A DNA stretch of 64,000 nt from Streptomyces sp. ADI95-17. GTDB taxonomy: Bacteria > Actinomycetota > Actinomycetes > Streptomycetales > Streptomycetaceae. A model generated the notes under the pieces. That model saw nothing but the letters and a program-made list of their open reading frames with translations. It had not been told where the DNA came from and made no database searches. The DNA lies in the NCBI RefSeq assembly GCF_003846175.1, contig NZ_ML123056.1, positions 1 to 64,000 on the forward strand, in the 5' to 3' direction. Positions 15,457 to 23,983 of the stretch are shown in pieces. The position numbers and the translations under genes are program-made. How positions within the stretch are numbered: the stretch's first letter is position 1; every line of letters starts with the position of its first letter.

Positions 15457-16569
15457 ATGGCAGCTGAGCTGCAGGTTTCGCGCAGCGACCAACGGCAGTT
15501 CGTAAGATCTGCATCGGTCGCTTCGCAGCCTCTGACAACTGCCTCGTGGTGTGCGCGCCAGGGGTGGCCGGTTCATCCTCTTGCTCCGGGCCGTAAAACG
15601 CCTGTGGGCAACTGTGAGGTGTGCCGCGTTCAAGGTCATGCCCGAGGGGGGTGCGACTGTATTCGTGAGGGGCGCTGGTGTCATGGGTTTCATGCGGCGA
15701 CGCTTGATTTCGACCGGATCCAGCAGTGGTGGGGATCCCGCCCCGATCTCGGGGTGGGAGTTGCCACCGGCCCTGCCGGCCTCGTGGTCATCGATATCGA
15801 TGCGCATGCGTGTGAACTCCCCGATCGTGACCGGCTGTTGCCGGGTGTCGGGATCTCCGCAGGCGTCGACCTGACCGGGCTGGCCAACGGCTTCCACACA
15901 TTGGGCGTGCTGGCTGCCCTGCGTGGCGCCGCCAGCCCGGCGGACGACGAGTCGACGCTGCGTGTCCGTACCCCGTCCGGGGGGCTCCACGTGTGGTACC
16001 GCAACGACAGCGGTCACCGGTGGCAGTGCTCCTCCGGGTCGGGCGGTGGCCGCGCACTCGCCTGGCAGGTCGATGTCCGGGCGCACGGCGGGTACATCGT
16101 GGCGCCCGGGACCGTGACCCCTGCGGGGGTCTACCGGCCCGTGGGGCCCGTGCGGGTACCGGCTGCGCTTCCCGCCTGGCTCGCCAGGGAACTGGAGCGC
16201 ACCGGGCATCTGCCGTCCGCTTCCGTGCCGGGAACCCGGCCGGTGCCGCCCCGTGCCCGGCAGGCGGTTCTCGCGGCCGGCGGCGGCCGCGGAGCGGGGG
16301 ACCGGGTACTGACCGGAGTTCTCGCCGAGGTCGCCGCGTGTGCGGCGGTACCGGAAGGCGCTGCGTTCTCCGAGAAGTTGAACCGGGCCGCGTACACCGC
16401 AGGAGGTCTGGTCGCGGCGGGTCATCTCACCGAGGACGAGGCGACGCGGGTGTTGCAGGATGCGGCCGAGCGGGCCCGTCCGGGGCAGCAGCGGCGTTGT
16501 CTGGCGATCATCCGGGGCGGTCTGAGTGCAGGTCTGTCCCGCCCGCTGTCCCTCGGGGGGCGGGCGTGA
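15457..16569 (+). CDS. Bifunctional primase/polymerase (prim-pol) domain protein
   Basis: A 370-residue replication protein. GWPVHPLAPGRKTP opens the prim-pol domain. CEVCRVQGHARGGCDC looks like a metal-binding insert. GVATGPAGLVVIDIDAH near residue 100-115 carries the catalytic DxD, and GGLHVWYRN holds the conserved histidine. It should make primers and short DNA at the replicon origin. The ATG has GGGGGAAG upstream. The helicase gene follows with a GTGA overlap, so the two are translationally coupled. The three-gene operon starts directly after an iteron. Confidence 0.85.
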   Translation: MAAELQVSRSDQRQFVRSASVASQPLTTASWCARQGWPVHPLAPGRKTPVGNCEVCRVQGHARGGCDCIREGRWCHGFHAATLDFDRIQQWWGSRPDLGVGVATGPAGLVVIDIDAHACELPDRDRLLPGVGISAGVDLTGLANGFHTLGVLAALRGAASPADDESTLRVRTPSGGLHVWYRNDSGHRWQCSSGSGGGRALAWQVDVRAHGGYIVAPGTVTPAGVYRPVGPVRVPAALPAWLARELERTGHLPSASVPGTRPVPPRARQAVLAAGGGRGAGDRVLTGVLAEVAACAAVPEGAAFSEKLNRAAYTAGGLVAAGHLTEDEATRVLQDAAERARPGQQRRCLAIIRGGLSAGLSRPLSLGGRA

Positions 16570-18098
16570 GTGTGGACGAGGAGAGAGCACTGTCTGCCTT
16601 CGACGTCCAGGCGGTGGCCGCGCAGATCCTTGCGCAGCCGGTTCCGGCGCCCCGGCAGAGCGACGAGTCCGCGCGGTATCAGGCTGCTGCTGCCGCACAG
16701 GGTGACGGCGAGGCGACAGCGGACGGGTTGCTGCCCGACACGTTGACCGACCGCGGGAACGCCAAGCTGTTCGTCAAGCTCTACTGCAACGACTACCGGC
16801 ACGTGCCCGGGATCGGCTGGTACCGGTGGGACGGCACCCGGTGGCAGATCGACGAGGACGACACGGTGATGTGGTCGGCGGGCGATCTGGCGGAGTCCAT
16901 TGCCACCACGGATCCGCGGGGCGTCTACACCCCGACCGCGTTGCAGCAGCACCGCCGCCGCACGCTGAGCACCAGCGGGATGAACGCGATGCTGACCCAG
17001 GCGAAGTCCGCCCCGGGGATGGTGCTCAACGCGGCGCGGCTGGACGCGGATCCGTACGCGTTGTGCACGCCCGCGGGCGTCGTCGATCTGCGTTCGGGGT
17101 GCATCCGTCCTGCCGAGCCCACGAAGGACTTCCATTCCCGGTCGACCTCGGCCGCGCCGGAGCCGATGCCGACGCCGCGTTGGAACCGGTTCCTGACCGA
17201 CACCTTCGGCGAGGGGCCGGACGGTGCGGAGATGATCGACTTTCTCCAACTGCTGCTCGGCTACTCGGTCACCGGGGATGTCGGCGCCCAGGTCATGCCG
17301 TTCCTGTTCGGCTCCGGGAAGAACGGCAAGTCCGTACTGCTGGACGTCCTGATGAAGTTGCTCGGGGACTACGCGGACGCGGCGCCTCCGGGGTTCTTGA
17401 TGTCGCGTCCGTACGAGGGGCATCCCACCGATCTGGCGGAGTTGCACGGCCGGCGCGTGATCGTGTGCAGCGAGGTCAAGCCGGGGGACCGCTTCGACGA
17501 GGCCCGGGTCAAGCTGCTGACCGGTGGCGACCGGATCAAGGCGCGCCGGATGCGGCAGGACTTCTTCAGCTTCGAGCCGACGCACAAGATGTGGCTGCTC
17601 GGCAATCACCGACCCGAGGTGGGCACGGGCGGGTTCGCGTTCTGGCGGCGTATGCGGCTGATCCCGTTCGAGCGGGTGGTCTCCGACGATCGCAAGATCG
17701 ACAATCTGGCGGACATCCTCGTCACCCAGGAGGGTCCGGGCATCCTCAACTGGCTCATCGAGGGCGCCCGTCGCTACCTCGGGGGCGACAAGGACCTGAC
17801 GGGCCCCGAGCGGGTCCGCATCGCGACCACGGCGTACGCCGAGACCGAGGACCACACCGGGCGCTTCGTCCATGAGACCTGTCGGCTTGAAGCCGATCTG
17901 CGCGCGGAGCAATCCCAGCTCTACGCGGCCTACAGGAGCTGGTGCCAGAATGAGGGGGCGCCGGCGATATCGTCCCGGGCTTTCGCGGCACGTGTTCGCG
18001 AGGTGGTGGGACTGGCGTCACCGAAGGAAATGATCCTTTCCAACCAGCGCAAGTACTACCCGGGCATCGGCCTGCTCGCGGACGAGGAGACAGTATGA
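16566..18098 (+). CDS. SF3-type helicase / D5-P4 family replication protein
   Basis: A 510-residue protein of the phage/plasmid primase P4 family C-terminal type. WYRWDGTRWQIDEDD opens a D5_N-like domain. The ATPase core has Walker A FLFGSGKNGKSVLLDVL near residue 249, Walker B region GRRVIVCSEV and sensor MWLLGNHRPEV. A winged-helix-like tail follows (YAAYRSWCQNEGAPAISSR). With the preceding prim-pol it forms a helicase-primase pair that can support origin melting and priming. The GTG start overlaps the primase stop and the next gene starts at ATGA. Confidence 0.85.
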   Translation: MSVDEERALSAFDVQAVAAQILAQPVPAPRQSDESARYQAAAAAQGDGEATADGLLPDTLTDRGNAKLFVKLYCNDYRHVPGIGWYRWDGTRWQIDEDDTVMWSAGDLAESIATTDPRGVYTPTALQQHRRRTLSTSGMNAMLTQAKSAPGMVLNAARLDADPYALCTPAGVVDLRSGCIRPAEPTKDFHSRSTSAAPEPMPTPRWNRFLTDTFGEGPDGAEMIDFLQLLLGYSVTGDVGAQVMPFLFGSGKNGKSVLLDVLMKLLGDYADAAPPGFLMSRPYEGHPTDLAELHGRRVIVCSEVKPGDRFDEARVKLLTGGDRIKARRMRQDFFSFEPTHKMWLLGNHRPEVGTGGFAFWRRMRLIPFERVVSDDRKIDNLADILVTQEGPGILNWLIEGARRYLGGDKDLTGPERVRIATTAYAETEDHTGRFVHETCRLEADLRAEQSQLYAAYRSWCQNEGAPAISSRAFAARVREVVGLASPKEMILSNQRKYYPGIGLLADEETV

Positions 18099-18484
18099 GT
18101 GCCCTCATCGCAGAGGACGAGATCGTCGACGAGATGGATCTCGTCTGGCTTGAGGACATCAGTCGGCTCGACTATGTCCGTCAGAGCCTGGACCGGTTGC
18201 CGACCCGTCGGGGGAGACCCGCGTACCACCGTGACGGCCGGATGGTCGGGTACGCCCTGCTGGGTCCGAAGGCCAAGCCGTCCCGTTCCTCGGGTACGTT
18301 CCGGCGGCGGGTGTTCTGGCTGCTTCCGCACGACCGGGACACCGAGCCCGACGGGCTGTATGCGAGGGGGGCGCCGGCGGAGGCGGTGGATGTCCGGACG
18401 CTGGCGCCGGGCAGCAAGGGGCACAAGACCGAGCGTTCGGAGGGTGGTCCGATGTCGTCCACGATGCGGGAGCTTCAGCCGTAG
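18095..18484 (+). CDS. Small hypothetical protein of the replication operon
   Basis: 129 residues, unrecognised. The N-terminal part is acidic (EDEIVDEMDLVWLEDISRLD), and the centre is basic (RRGRPAYHRDGRMVGYALLG, FRRRVFWLLPHDRD). The start overlaps the helicase stop as ATGA, indicating coupled translation and a role linked to replication. It could be a helicase loader or control protein; the sequence does not decide. Confidence 0.6.
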   Translation: MSALIAEDEIVDEMDLVWLEDISRLDYVRQSLDRLPTRRGRPAYHRDGRMVGYALLGPKAKPSRSSGTFRRRVFWLLPHDRDTEPDGLYARGAPAEAVDVRTLAPGSKGHKTERSEGGPMSSTMRELQP

Positions 18485-18486
18485 TC

Positions 18487-18545
18487 GCAGCCTCGACCTC
18501 AGCTGTGGTCTCAGCCTCGACTTCAGCTTTAGCGTTGGCTCCGGC
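18487..18545 (+). repeat. Degenerate hexanucleotide tandem array
   Basis: Units of CTCGAC, CTCAGC and TTCAGC type follow each other, with a 24-base unit (CAGCCTCGACCTCAGCTGTG plus four bases) repeated about twice. The array starts immediately after the stop of the replication operon's last gene. It is one of many short arrays in the window. Confidence 0.5.
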
Positions 18546-18610
18546 TCCCGGTCCGGTGTCGGGCGCAGCTGTGGGCGGGGCGTCGGCCGGTTTCCTCGGA
18601 GGATGGATTG

Positions 18611-18636
18611 AAAACAGTCCGTCCGGTATATTTTTT
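18611..18636. promoter_or_regulatory. ARE-like operator upstream of the FAD monooxygenase
   Basis: The site reads ACAGTCCGTCCGGTATA flanked by A and T runs. It aligns with the site at 23006 (ACAG-CC-G-CCGGT-TA-TTT). It lies 17 bases before the chosen ATG, in promoter position, as expected for binding by a gamma-butyrolactone receptor. Confidence 0.5.
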
Positions 18637-18652
18637 GCCACGGGGATGGATC

Positions 18653-20188
18653 ATGGCCAGGGGAGGCGTCGCGGTGCAGGGGGAACATCCGGTGCGGGCA
18701 CAGGTCGTGGTGGTCGGTGGAGGACCGGTGGGCATGCTCATCGCCGCCGAGCTCGCCGGGTACGGGGTCGACACCGTACTTCTGGAGTCCAGGGCCGAGG
18801 TGTCCGAGCAGCCCAAGGCGACCACGCTGCACGCCCGGGCGGTGCAGACGCTGGCTCGGCGCGGCCACCTGCCGGGGCAGGGATATCCGTACACCGGTGG
18901 CGCGGCGGAGAGTGCCTTCCACTTCGCGGGGCTGCCGGGACTGGTCATCGCGGCTCCCGCGCGCGAGCCCGAGCCGATCCTCAAGTGCCCCCAGGCGGAG
19001 CTGGAGCGGCACTTCGAGAAGCGGGCGCTGGCGGCCGGGGCGCGGATCCTGCGCGAGCACCGGGTGACCGAGCTCGTCCAGGAGGACGCCGGGGTACGGG
19101 TCACGGCCGATGGGCCGCAGGGGAGCGTGGTCTGTCTCGCCGAGTACGTGGTGGGGGCCGACGGTGCCCGCAGCACGGTCCGGGACCGGGCGGGCATCGC
19201 CTCCGACACACACCCGGCGACGGTGTCCGCGCTCATGGGGACCGTCACGCTCGCGCAGCCGGACGATCTCACCAAGGGCTGGCACCAGACCCCGCGCGGC
19301 TGGATCGTGGCCAAGCGCGATGTGGAGGGCAAGACACACATCCGTACGCTGAACTGCACCGGTGCCCACGCGGACCGGCAACTTCCGCCCACTCTGGAGG
19401 AGTTGCGGCAGGAGGTGTCCTGGATCGCGGGCCGGGACATCGCGATGGACGAGCCGCGCTGGCTCAGCAGGTTCAGCGACTTCGCGCGGCTGGCCCGGAA
19501 CTACCGCACGGGGCGGGTCTTCCTGGTGGGCGACGCGGCGCATGTGCACTTCCCGATCGGCGGGCAGGGCCTCAGCGCGGGCGTGCTGGACGCCCTCAAC
19601 CTGGGCTGGAAGCTGGCGCTGGCGGTGCACGGATCGGCGGGTGCGGGGCTGCTGGACACCTACGACCTGGAGCGCCGTCCGGTGGCCCGGCAGGTCATCG
19701 ACCAGACGCAGGCGCAGCTGGCGCTGATGCGGCCTGGCCCCGAACTCGACGCGCTGCGCCGGGTGTTCACCGGAATTCTGTCGGCAGACCGTGAGCACGG
19801 GCATCTCGGCGGCCTGATCAGCGCCCAGGACACGGTGCTCCCGGACGGCCGGGAGGGTGGGGCCTGCGACGGGGCGACGGGGACGTTCCTGCGCAATGCG
19901 GTGCTCAGCACGGCGGACGGTGAGACCGATGTGATCGGGCTGCTGCGCGACGGCAGGCCGCTGCTGCTGCTCTTCGGTGAGGAGGGCGTCGGCGGCCGGT
20001 GGGAGGCGGCCCGGGAATGGGCGGGGGTCCTGAATGTGGTGCGCGCCCGGCCCACCGCCGAGGTGCCGTACGACGCGCTGCTGGTGCGGCCCGACGGCTA
20101 CATCGCCTGGGTGCCGGGCGGTCGTGACCTGAGGGAGGCGCTGTCGGCGTACTTCGCCGAGGGCGCCGTGGCTGCGGGGCACCGTTGA
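18653..20188 (+). CDS. FAD-dependent aromatic-type monooxygenase
   Basis: A 511-residue class A flavoprotein hydroxylase. The FAD fold is VVVVGGGPVGMLIAAELAG, the DG motif is VVGADGARSTVRDRAG and the GD motif is VFLVGDAAHVHFPIGGQGLS. A thioredoxin-like C-terminal domain follows. Similar enzymes hydroxylate phenols, polyketides or rifampicin. The chosen ATG (MARGGVAVQG) follows CGGGGATGG; a TTG 15 codons earlier would overlap the ARE-like site. Context in the butyrolactone island suggests signal or antibiotic tailoring. Its stop codon lies in a terminator loop. Confidence 0.85.
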   Translation: MARGGVAVQGEHPVRAQVVVVGGGPVGMLIAAELAGYGVDTVLLESRAEVSEQPKATTLHARAVQTLARRGHLPGQGYPYTGGAAESAFHFAGLPGLVIAAPAREPEPILKCPQAELERHFEKRALAAGARILREHRVTELVQEDAGVRVTADGPQGSVVCLAEYVVGADGARSTVRDRAGIASDTHPATVSALMGTVTLAQPDDLTKGWHQTPRGWIVAKRDVEGKTHIRTLNCTGAHADRQLPPTLEELRQEVSWIAGRDIAMDEPRWLSRFSDFARLARNYRTGRVFLVGDAAHVHFPIGGQGLSAGVLDALNLGWKLALAVHGSAGAGLLDTYDLERRPVARQVIDQTQAQLALMRPGPELDALRRVFTGILSADREHGHLGGLISAQDTVLPDGREGGACDGATGTFLRNAVLSTADGETDVIGLLRDGRPLLLLFGEEGVGGRWEAAREWAGVLNVVRARPTAEVPYDALLVRPDGYIAWVPGGRDLREALSAYFAEGAVAAGHR

Positions 20189-20206
20189 CGGTGCCCCGCA
20201 GCCACG
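20167..20206. terminator. 19-bp perfect hairpin between convergent genes
   Basis: CGTGGCTGCGGGGCACCGT pairs perfectly with 20188-20206 across a two-base loop. The monooxygenase stop TGA occupies the loop and the first stem base. There is no T-run, but such hairpins commonly end transcription in Streptomyces. It can serve both converging genes. Confidence 0.75.
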
Positions 20207-20214
20207 AGCGGTGC

Positions 20215-20886
20215 TCAGCCGGCCGCTTCGACCAGGTCACGCATCTCGGCCGCCTTCAACGCCTCGTCGTAGACCGCGGCTCCCCGGCCCTCGGAAAGAT
20301 CGAGCGAGGCGAGGATCGAGGGCACCACCGCACTGGGCAGTACGTGGCGCATCAGGGCGGAGACCCGGCCCACCAGGTCGCGGTACTCGCAGACGGCCTG
20401 CGACATGGACTGGATGCCGGCGAAGGAGCCCACGATGACGTCGGCCGTCTCGGACGGCGAGATGTGGGGCAGCAACTCGCCCTGGGCCTGCGCCTGTTGG
20501 AGCAGGTCGAGGCCGACCTCGACCCAACGCAGAAACGGGCCGCTGCGATCGAGGTTCTGCGCCAGCTGGTCCATGGTCAGCCGCACGCCGGCCCGGACCA
20601 TGGGGTCGGTCTGCAGCCGGTGGGCCTGGAGCATCACGACATCCACGATCTCCTGCACCTTGGAGACGCGGGGAGGAACGATGATGCGCTGGTCCTGCTC
20701 GGCGAGGACGCCCTGGGCCAGGTCTTCCTTGGAGTGGAAGTGGAAGTACAGGGCGCCCTTGGTGACTCCTGCCTCGGTGAGGATCTGGGAGATCGTGGCC
20801 GCTTGGTACCCGTGTTCCTCGAAGATCTTGGCCGCTGCCGAAAGGATCGTCTGACGGGTACGGATGGCTCGTAGCTGCTCAGCCAC
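20215..20886 (-). CDS. Gamma-butyrolactone receptor-type TetR regulator (ScbR/ArpA-like)
   Basis: A repressor of 223 residues. The HTH segment reads RAIRTRQTILSAAAKIFEEHGY, ISQILTEAGVTKGALYFHFHSKEDLAQGVLAEQD, typical of ScbR/ArpA receptors. The ligand-pocket tryptophan (FLRWVEVGLDLLQQAQAQGE) is present. The GTG start has GGAGGAGG upstream; the longer frame would run through the operator. It probably represses the neighbouring butyrolactone genes until the signal binds, and likely itself through the site at 20931. Confidence 0.85.
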   Translation of the reverse strand: MAEQLRAIRTRQTILSAAAKIFEEHGYQAATISQILTEAGVTKGALYFHFHSKEDLAQGVLAEQDQRIIVPPRVSKVQEIVDVVMLQAHRLQTDPMVRAGVRLTMDQLAQNLDRSGPFLRWVEVGLDLLQQAQAQGELLPHISPSETADVIVGSFAGIQSMSQAVCEYRDLVGRVSALMRHVLPSAVVPSILASLDLSEGRGAAVYDEALKAAEMRDLVEAAG

Positions 20887-20930
20887 TCTGCCTCCTCCCT
20901 CCTCAGGGTGGTGAACGTCGGGTGGCCGGT

Positions 20931-20955
20931 AAAGAAACCGTCCAGTTCGTATCTT
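20931..20955. promoter_or_regulatory. ARE-like operator between divergent receptor and reductase genes
   Basis: Read on the minus strand it gives ATACGAACTGGACGGTTTC, close to the site in front of afsA (ATACAGACCAGCCGGTTTA). It sits 44 bases before the receptor start and 59 before the reductase start. Confidence 0.55.
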
Positions 20956-21014
20956 ACAGGCCGCCTCCTTGGCCGTACCGGCCGGGAGAATGTCGGGCAA
21001 GAGAGGCAAAACCA

Positions 21015-21866
21015 ATGATTCTTGTCACCGGTGCCACGGGGACCATCGGGCGGGAAGTCGTCCGAAGGATCCCTGCTGACCTGGCAGTTCGCATCATGGC
21101 CAGGGATCCGGGACGGGTCACGGGAGCGGGTGCGGCGGTCGAGATCGTCCACGGAGATTTCTCGGATCCGGGATCACTGGCGGGTGTTCTGCGTGGTGTT
21201 CGCACCGTTTTTCTGGTGACCAACCCCGGCGGTGACGACGACGCGGGCTTCATCCGGTCCGCCCGGTCGGCGGGGGTGCGGCACGTGGTGAAGCTGTCCG
21301 CCGCCGCGGTGGCCGACAGCCGGGCCGAGGACCTGATCACCCGGTGGCAACGCCGTAACGAAGAGCTGTTGCGCGGATCCGGCATGGAGTGGACCTTGTT
21401 GCGTCCCCGCGCTTTCATGTCCAACGCGCTCTCCTGGGCGGGCTCCATCCGCTCGGACGACGTCGTACGGGCCCTGCACGGGACATCGTCCAACGCCTGC
21501 GTCGATCCGCGCGATGTGGCGGAGGTGGCGGTACGCGCCCTCACCGAGGACGGCCACGCGGGCCGGGCCCACACCCTGACCGGGCCGGAGGCGGTCTCCG
21601 CGGTCGAGCAGACGGCCCAGCTCGCGGAACTGCTGCGCCGTCCGCTCCGGTTCGAGGAGCTGAGCCCTGAGCGGGCGCGTGCCGCGCTGGGCGCGCGCTA
21701 TCCGGCGGACATCGTCGAGGCGCTGCTGGAGAGCGCGGAGCGCGGCCGTGAGGGCGCGAAGGCGGCGGTGGACGGCACGGTCACCGCTCTGCTCGGCCGG
21801 CCGGCCGGGACCTTCCGCGGATGGGCGGTCGACCACCTGGGTGCCTTCGGGAACGGGGACCGGTGA
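21015..21866 (+). CDS. NmrA-like NAD(P)-binding reductase
   Basis: A 283-residue atypical short-chain dehydrogenase. ILVTGATGTIGREVVRRI is the nucleotide-binding loop. VRHVVKLSAAAVADSRAED and WTLLRPRAFMSN follow the NmrA/QOR2 pattern. The chosen ATG starts directly at the Rossmann fold and is preceded by GAGAGGC; the longer frame crosses the divergent promoter. In comparable islands such a gene reduces a butyrolactone precursor. That role is inferred from its place between receptor and afsA-type gene. Confidence 0.75.
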   Translation: MILVTGATGTIGREVVRRIPADLAVRIMARDPGRVTGAGAAVEIVHGDFSDPGSLAGVLRGVRTVFLVTNPGGDDDAGFIRSARSAGVRHVVKLSAAAVADSRAEDLITRWQRRNEELLRGSGMEWTLLRPRAFMSNALSWAGSIRSDDVVRALHGTSSNACVDPRDVAEVAVRALTEDGHAGRAHTLTGPEAVSAVEQTAQLAELLRRPLRFEELSPERARAALGARYPADIVEALLESAERGREGAKAAVDGTVTALLGRPAGTFRGWAVDHLGAFGNGDR

Positions 21867-21888
21867 GGGTGCACAGGTGAGGACACAA

Positions 21889-21922
21889 GGACGGCGGCTG
21901 CCCCGGTGGGCAGCCGCCGTCC
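21889..21922. terminator. Hairpin terminator between converging reductase and afsA-type genes
   Basis: A 14-bp perfect stem GGACGGCGGCTGCC pairs with 21909-21922 across CCGGTG. It lies between two convergent genes. Confidence 0.7.
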
Positions 21923-21951
21923 GGCATGGTTAAGTCACTGTTCGGCACGGA

Positions 21952-22953
21952 TCAGATCCCGTGCGACCCTGCGGTCACCGTGGAGCTGAAGACCAGCGCA
22001 CCGTCCTGATGGGCGGTCACCAGGACGCTCCGGTGGCCCTCGGGGGAGGTGCCGGGCAGCGCGGCTGCCTCGATCGTGCACGGGGAGTCCAGCTCGACGT
22101 ACCGCTTGAACTCATTGGCGATGGCGAGCGGGAGGTAGGACGACCGGCCGAGGGCCGCCGCCGTGGCCTGGCGGGCGGCTTCGACCAGCACCATGCCCGG
22201 CACATGGTCGACCGCGTGCTCGAAGAGCACGGGATGGCGGGTGTCCACCCGCAGCTGCCAGCGGTTCTGCTCGTCGGTGGGGGAGAGCACCACGTCCCTG
22301 GGGGACATGCGCCCGACGCTCTGCGGGGCTGCCGGGCTGCTCAGCGGCATCTGGTGCCAGTTGCCGCCGGGAGCGTGCTCGCCGCGCACCCGGCGGTAGA
22401 CCGCGGGCGCCATGCAGGAGAAGGAGCCGCCACCGGTCGCGACGATGTTCCCGTCATGGTGGAAGACCGCCTCGAAGCGCAGCCCCGACAGGTTCCGGCC
22501 CCGCCGGTTGATCTCCGTGCAGTGCACGGAGACGCTGAGAGAAGCCGGCTCGTACCCCATCAGCAGATACTGCGGACGTACGGAGAGGGCGAGGTCCCAG
22601 ACGAGGAACTGGTGGCCGAAGGGCACCCCGAACTCCGCGTGCCCCAGGAGTATGCCGATCTGGCGGACCGTCTCGCAGCCTATGAGCGGATCGTGGTAGC
22701 CGTCCGCGACCGGAGTGAAGAAGCTGTGGCCGCGCGGCCACTGGGCGGACACGACGAAGTGGGTGTCGTCGACGCGGTCCCAGTCGGTGAGCATGACCTC
22801 AGCGGCAGTGGTCCGGTGTACGAGTTCTTTGGGAACGGTCATAGTCAAAGTGGTGGGGTAGAAGCCGCCGGGCTTGATCGTGGACGCCTTGGCGCCCCTT
22901 GCCAATTCTCTGTCGAACGCTGCCCGTTCGACCTGAAACGTGCTCGCAGACAT
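21952..22953 (-). CDS. AfsA/ScbA-family gamma-butyrolactone synthase
   Basis: A 333-residue protein with the tandem hotdog-like repeats of AfsA. The first repeat reads TVPKELVHRTTAAEVMLTDW and FVVSAQWPRGHSFFTP. The second reads LRVDTRHPVLFEHAVDHVPG and MVLVEAARQATAAAL. AfsA enzymes condense a beta-keto acyl chain with dihydroxyacetone phosphate to start A-factor-type signals. The ATG follows GGGGGAGC. The divergent upstream region holds two ARE-like sites. Confidence 0.9.
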   Translation of the reverse strand: MSASTFQVERAAFDRELARGAKASTIKPGGFYPTTLTMTVPKELVHRTTAAEVMLTDWDRVDDTHFVVSAQWPRGHSFFTPVADGYHDPLIGCETVRQIGILLGHAEFGVPFGHQFLVWDLALSVRPQYLLMGYEPASLSVSVHCTEINRRGRNLSGLRFEAVFHHDGNIVATGGGSFSCMAPAVYRRVRGEHAPGGNWHQMPLSSPAAPQSVGRMSPRDVVLSPTDEQNRWQLRVDTRHPVLFEHAVDHVPGMVLVEAARQATAAALGRSSYLPLAIANEFKRYVELDSPCTIEAAALPGTSPEGHRSVLVTAHQDGALVFSSTVTAGSHGI

Positions 22954-23005
22954 TGCTCCCCCTGGGCGGGTGCGAGAGGTGTGGTAAGGGCTGTTCCTTG
23001 GCCCG

Positions 23006-23033
23006 AAAATACAGACCAGCCGGTTTAATTTCT
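23006..23033. promoter_or_regulatory. ARE-like operator upstream of the afsA-type gene
   Basis: The site contains ATACAGACCAGCCGGTTTAA, matching the ARE pattern (ATAC-n2-AC-n2-G-n-CGGTTT). It lies about 53 bases upstream of the synthase start. Confidence 0.6.
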
Positions 23034-23230
23034 AGTGTTCTTGGCTCCTTGTAGCCCAAAAACAGCGGAGGGGTTCACTCCGATTCGCCTGTTTTGGAGG
23101 AACGGGCCAGGCCGGCGTGTTCTGGAGTCGGGGTTTGCGTAGCTCTTGGCCGTGTGGATCGAGATGCGCGCGGTGTTCTGTCGCGCGGGTTGGGCCGCTT
23201 CGGGATTCCGAGGATGGGGGGAGATCCTTC

Positions 23231-23253
23231 AAAAACCGCATGTACGGTTTGTT
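23231..23253. promoter_or_regulatory. ARE-like palindrome upstream of the second receptor gene
   Basis: AAACCGCATGTACGGTTT at 23233-23250 has perfect 6-base arms (AAACCG and CGGTTT), flanked by A and by TTATAG, which may be a -10 region. It lies about 60 bases before the chosen receptor start. Confidence 0.65.
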
Positions 23254-23311
23254 ATAGTTGCCGCCTGTCCTTTGGCAAGCACGGCAACTTCTGGCAATGA
23301 CGGAGCAGTTG

Positions 23312-23932
23312 ATGGCCAAACAGGAACGTGCGGTGCGTACGCGTGACACCCTGATCCGGTCCGCGGCCGAGGTCTTCGACCGTGATGGCATCTCGACGGC
23401 GTCGCTCACCGCGATCAGCTCGCGAGCGGGGGTGAGCAACGGGGCGCTGCACTTTCACTTCGCCAGCAAGGCCGCCCTGGTGGACGTCGTCGAGGAGGTG
23501 GCGCTGACCAGGTTGCTGGCCGTCACGAGCAGCACGTTGCCACTCGGGGCGAGTCATGTGCAGGTTCTCGTCGACGTCACCCATGCGCTCGCCGACGCGC
23601 TGCGCGCCGATGTGGTGCTGCGAGTCGGTTTCGCGCTGAGCGGCGAGACGTCCCGCGCGCGCCGGGTCGATCTGCGGGAGCGCTGGCGCTGCTGGGTCGA
23701 GGAGACGCTGCAACAGGCCGAGGCCGAAGGCGAACTGTGCCGGGGGGCCGAGATCAGGGACGTGGGCACCGCCGTGGTGGCCGCGACCGTGGGATTCGAG
23801 GTGCTCGGGGTGCGGGACTCGACGTGGCTGGCGGCGTCGACGGTGGCGCGGTTCTGGCGGTTGCTGCTGCCGTCGCTGGTACCGGCGGTACGCCTCGCCG
23901 GAATCGAGGCCGGAGGGACCCGGAGTCCGTAG
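23312..23932 (+). CDS. Second TetR-family butyrolactone receptor homologue
   Basis: A regulator of 206 residues. MAKQERAVRTRDTLIRSAAE opens the HTH, followed by AISSRAGVSNGALHFHFASKAAL. The W in RERWRCWVEETLQQAEAEGE matches the receptor-family tryptophan. The ATG at MAKQER has GGAG six bases upstream and matches the family start; an in-frame ATG at 23297 is an alternative. Being more diverged than the first receptor, it may be a pseudo-receptor of the ScbR2 kind that does not bind the native signal. This is an inference. Confidence 0.8.
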   Translation: MAKQERAVRTRDTLIRSAAEVFDRDGISTASLTAISSRAGVSNGALHFHFASKAALVDVVEEVALTRLLAVTSSTLPLGASHVQVLVDVTHALADALRADVVLRVGFALSGETSRARRVDLRERWRCWVEETLQQAEAEGELCRGAEIRDVGTAVVAATVGFEVLGVRDSTWLAASTVARFWRLLLPSLVPAVRLAGIEAGGTRSP

Positions 23933-23946
23933 GGGTGGTGTGACGG

Positions 23947-23983
23947 AGCCCCGGTCCTTCGCGCGGTGCGAAGGACCGGGGCT
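23947..23983 (+). terminator. Terminator hairpin after the receptor gene
   Basis: AGCCCCGGTCCTTCGC pairs perfectly over 16 bases with 23968-23983 across a 5-base loop, followed by TCTTGG. It starts 15 bases after the stop codon. Confidence 0.75.

Noticed and set aside
18159..18641. A minus-strand frame starting MAKNIPDGLFSIHPP
   Set aside because: It overlaps the last gene of the replication operon, has no ribosome site and becomes low-complexity Ala/Glu/Thr from the hexamer array.
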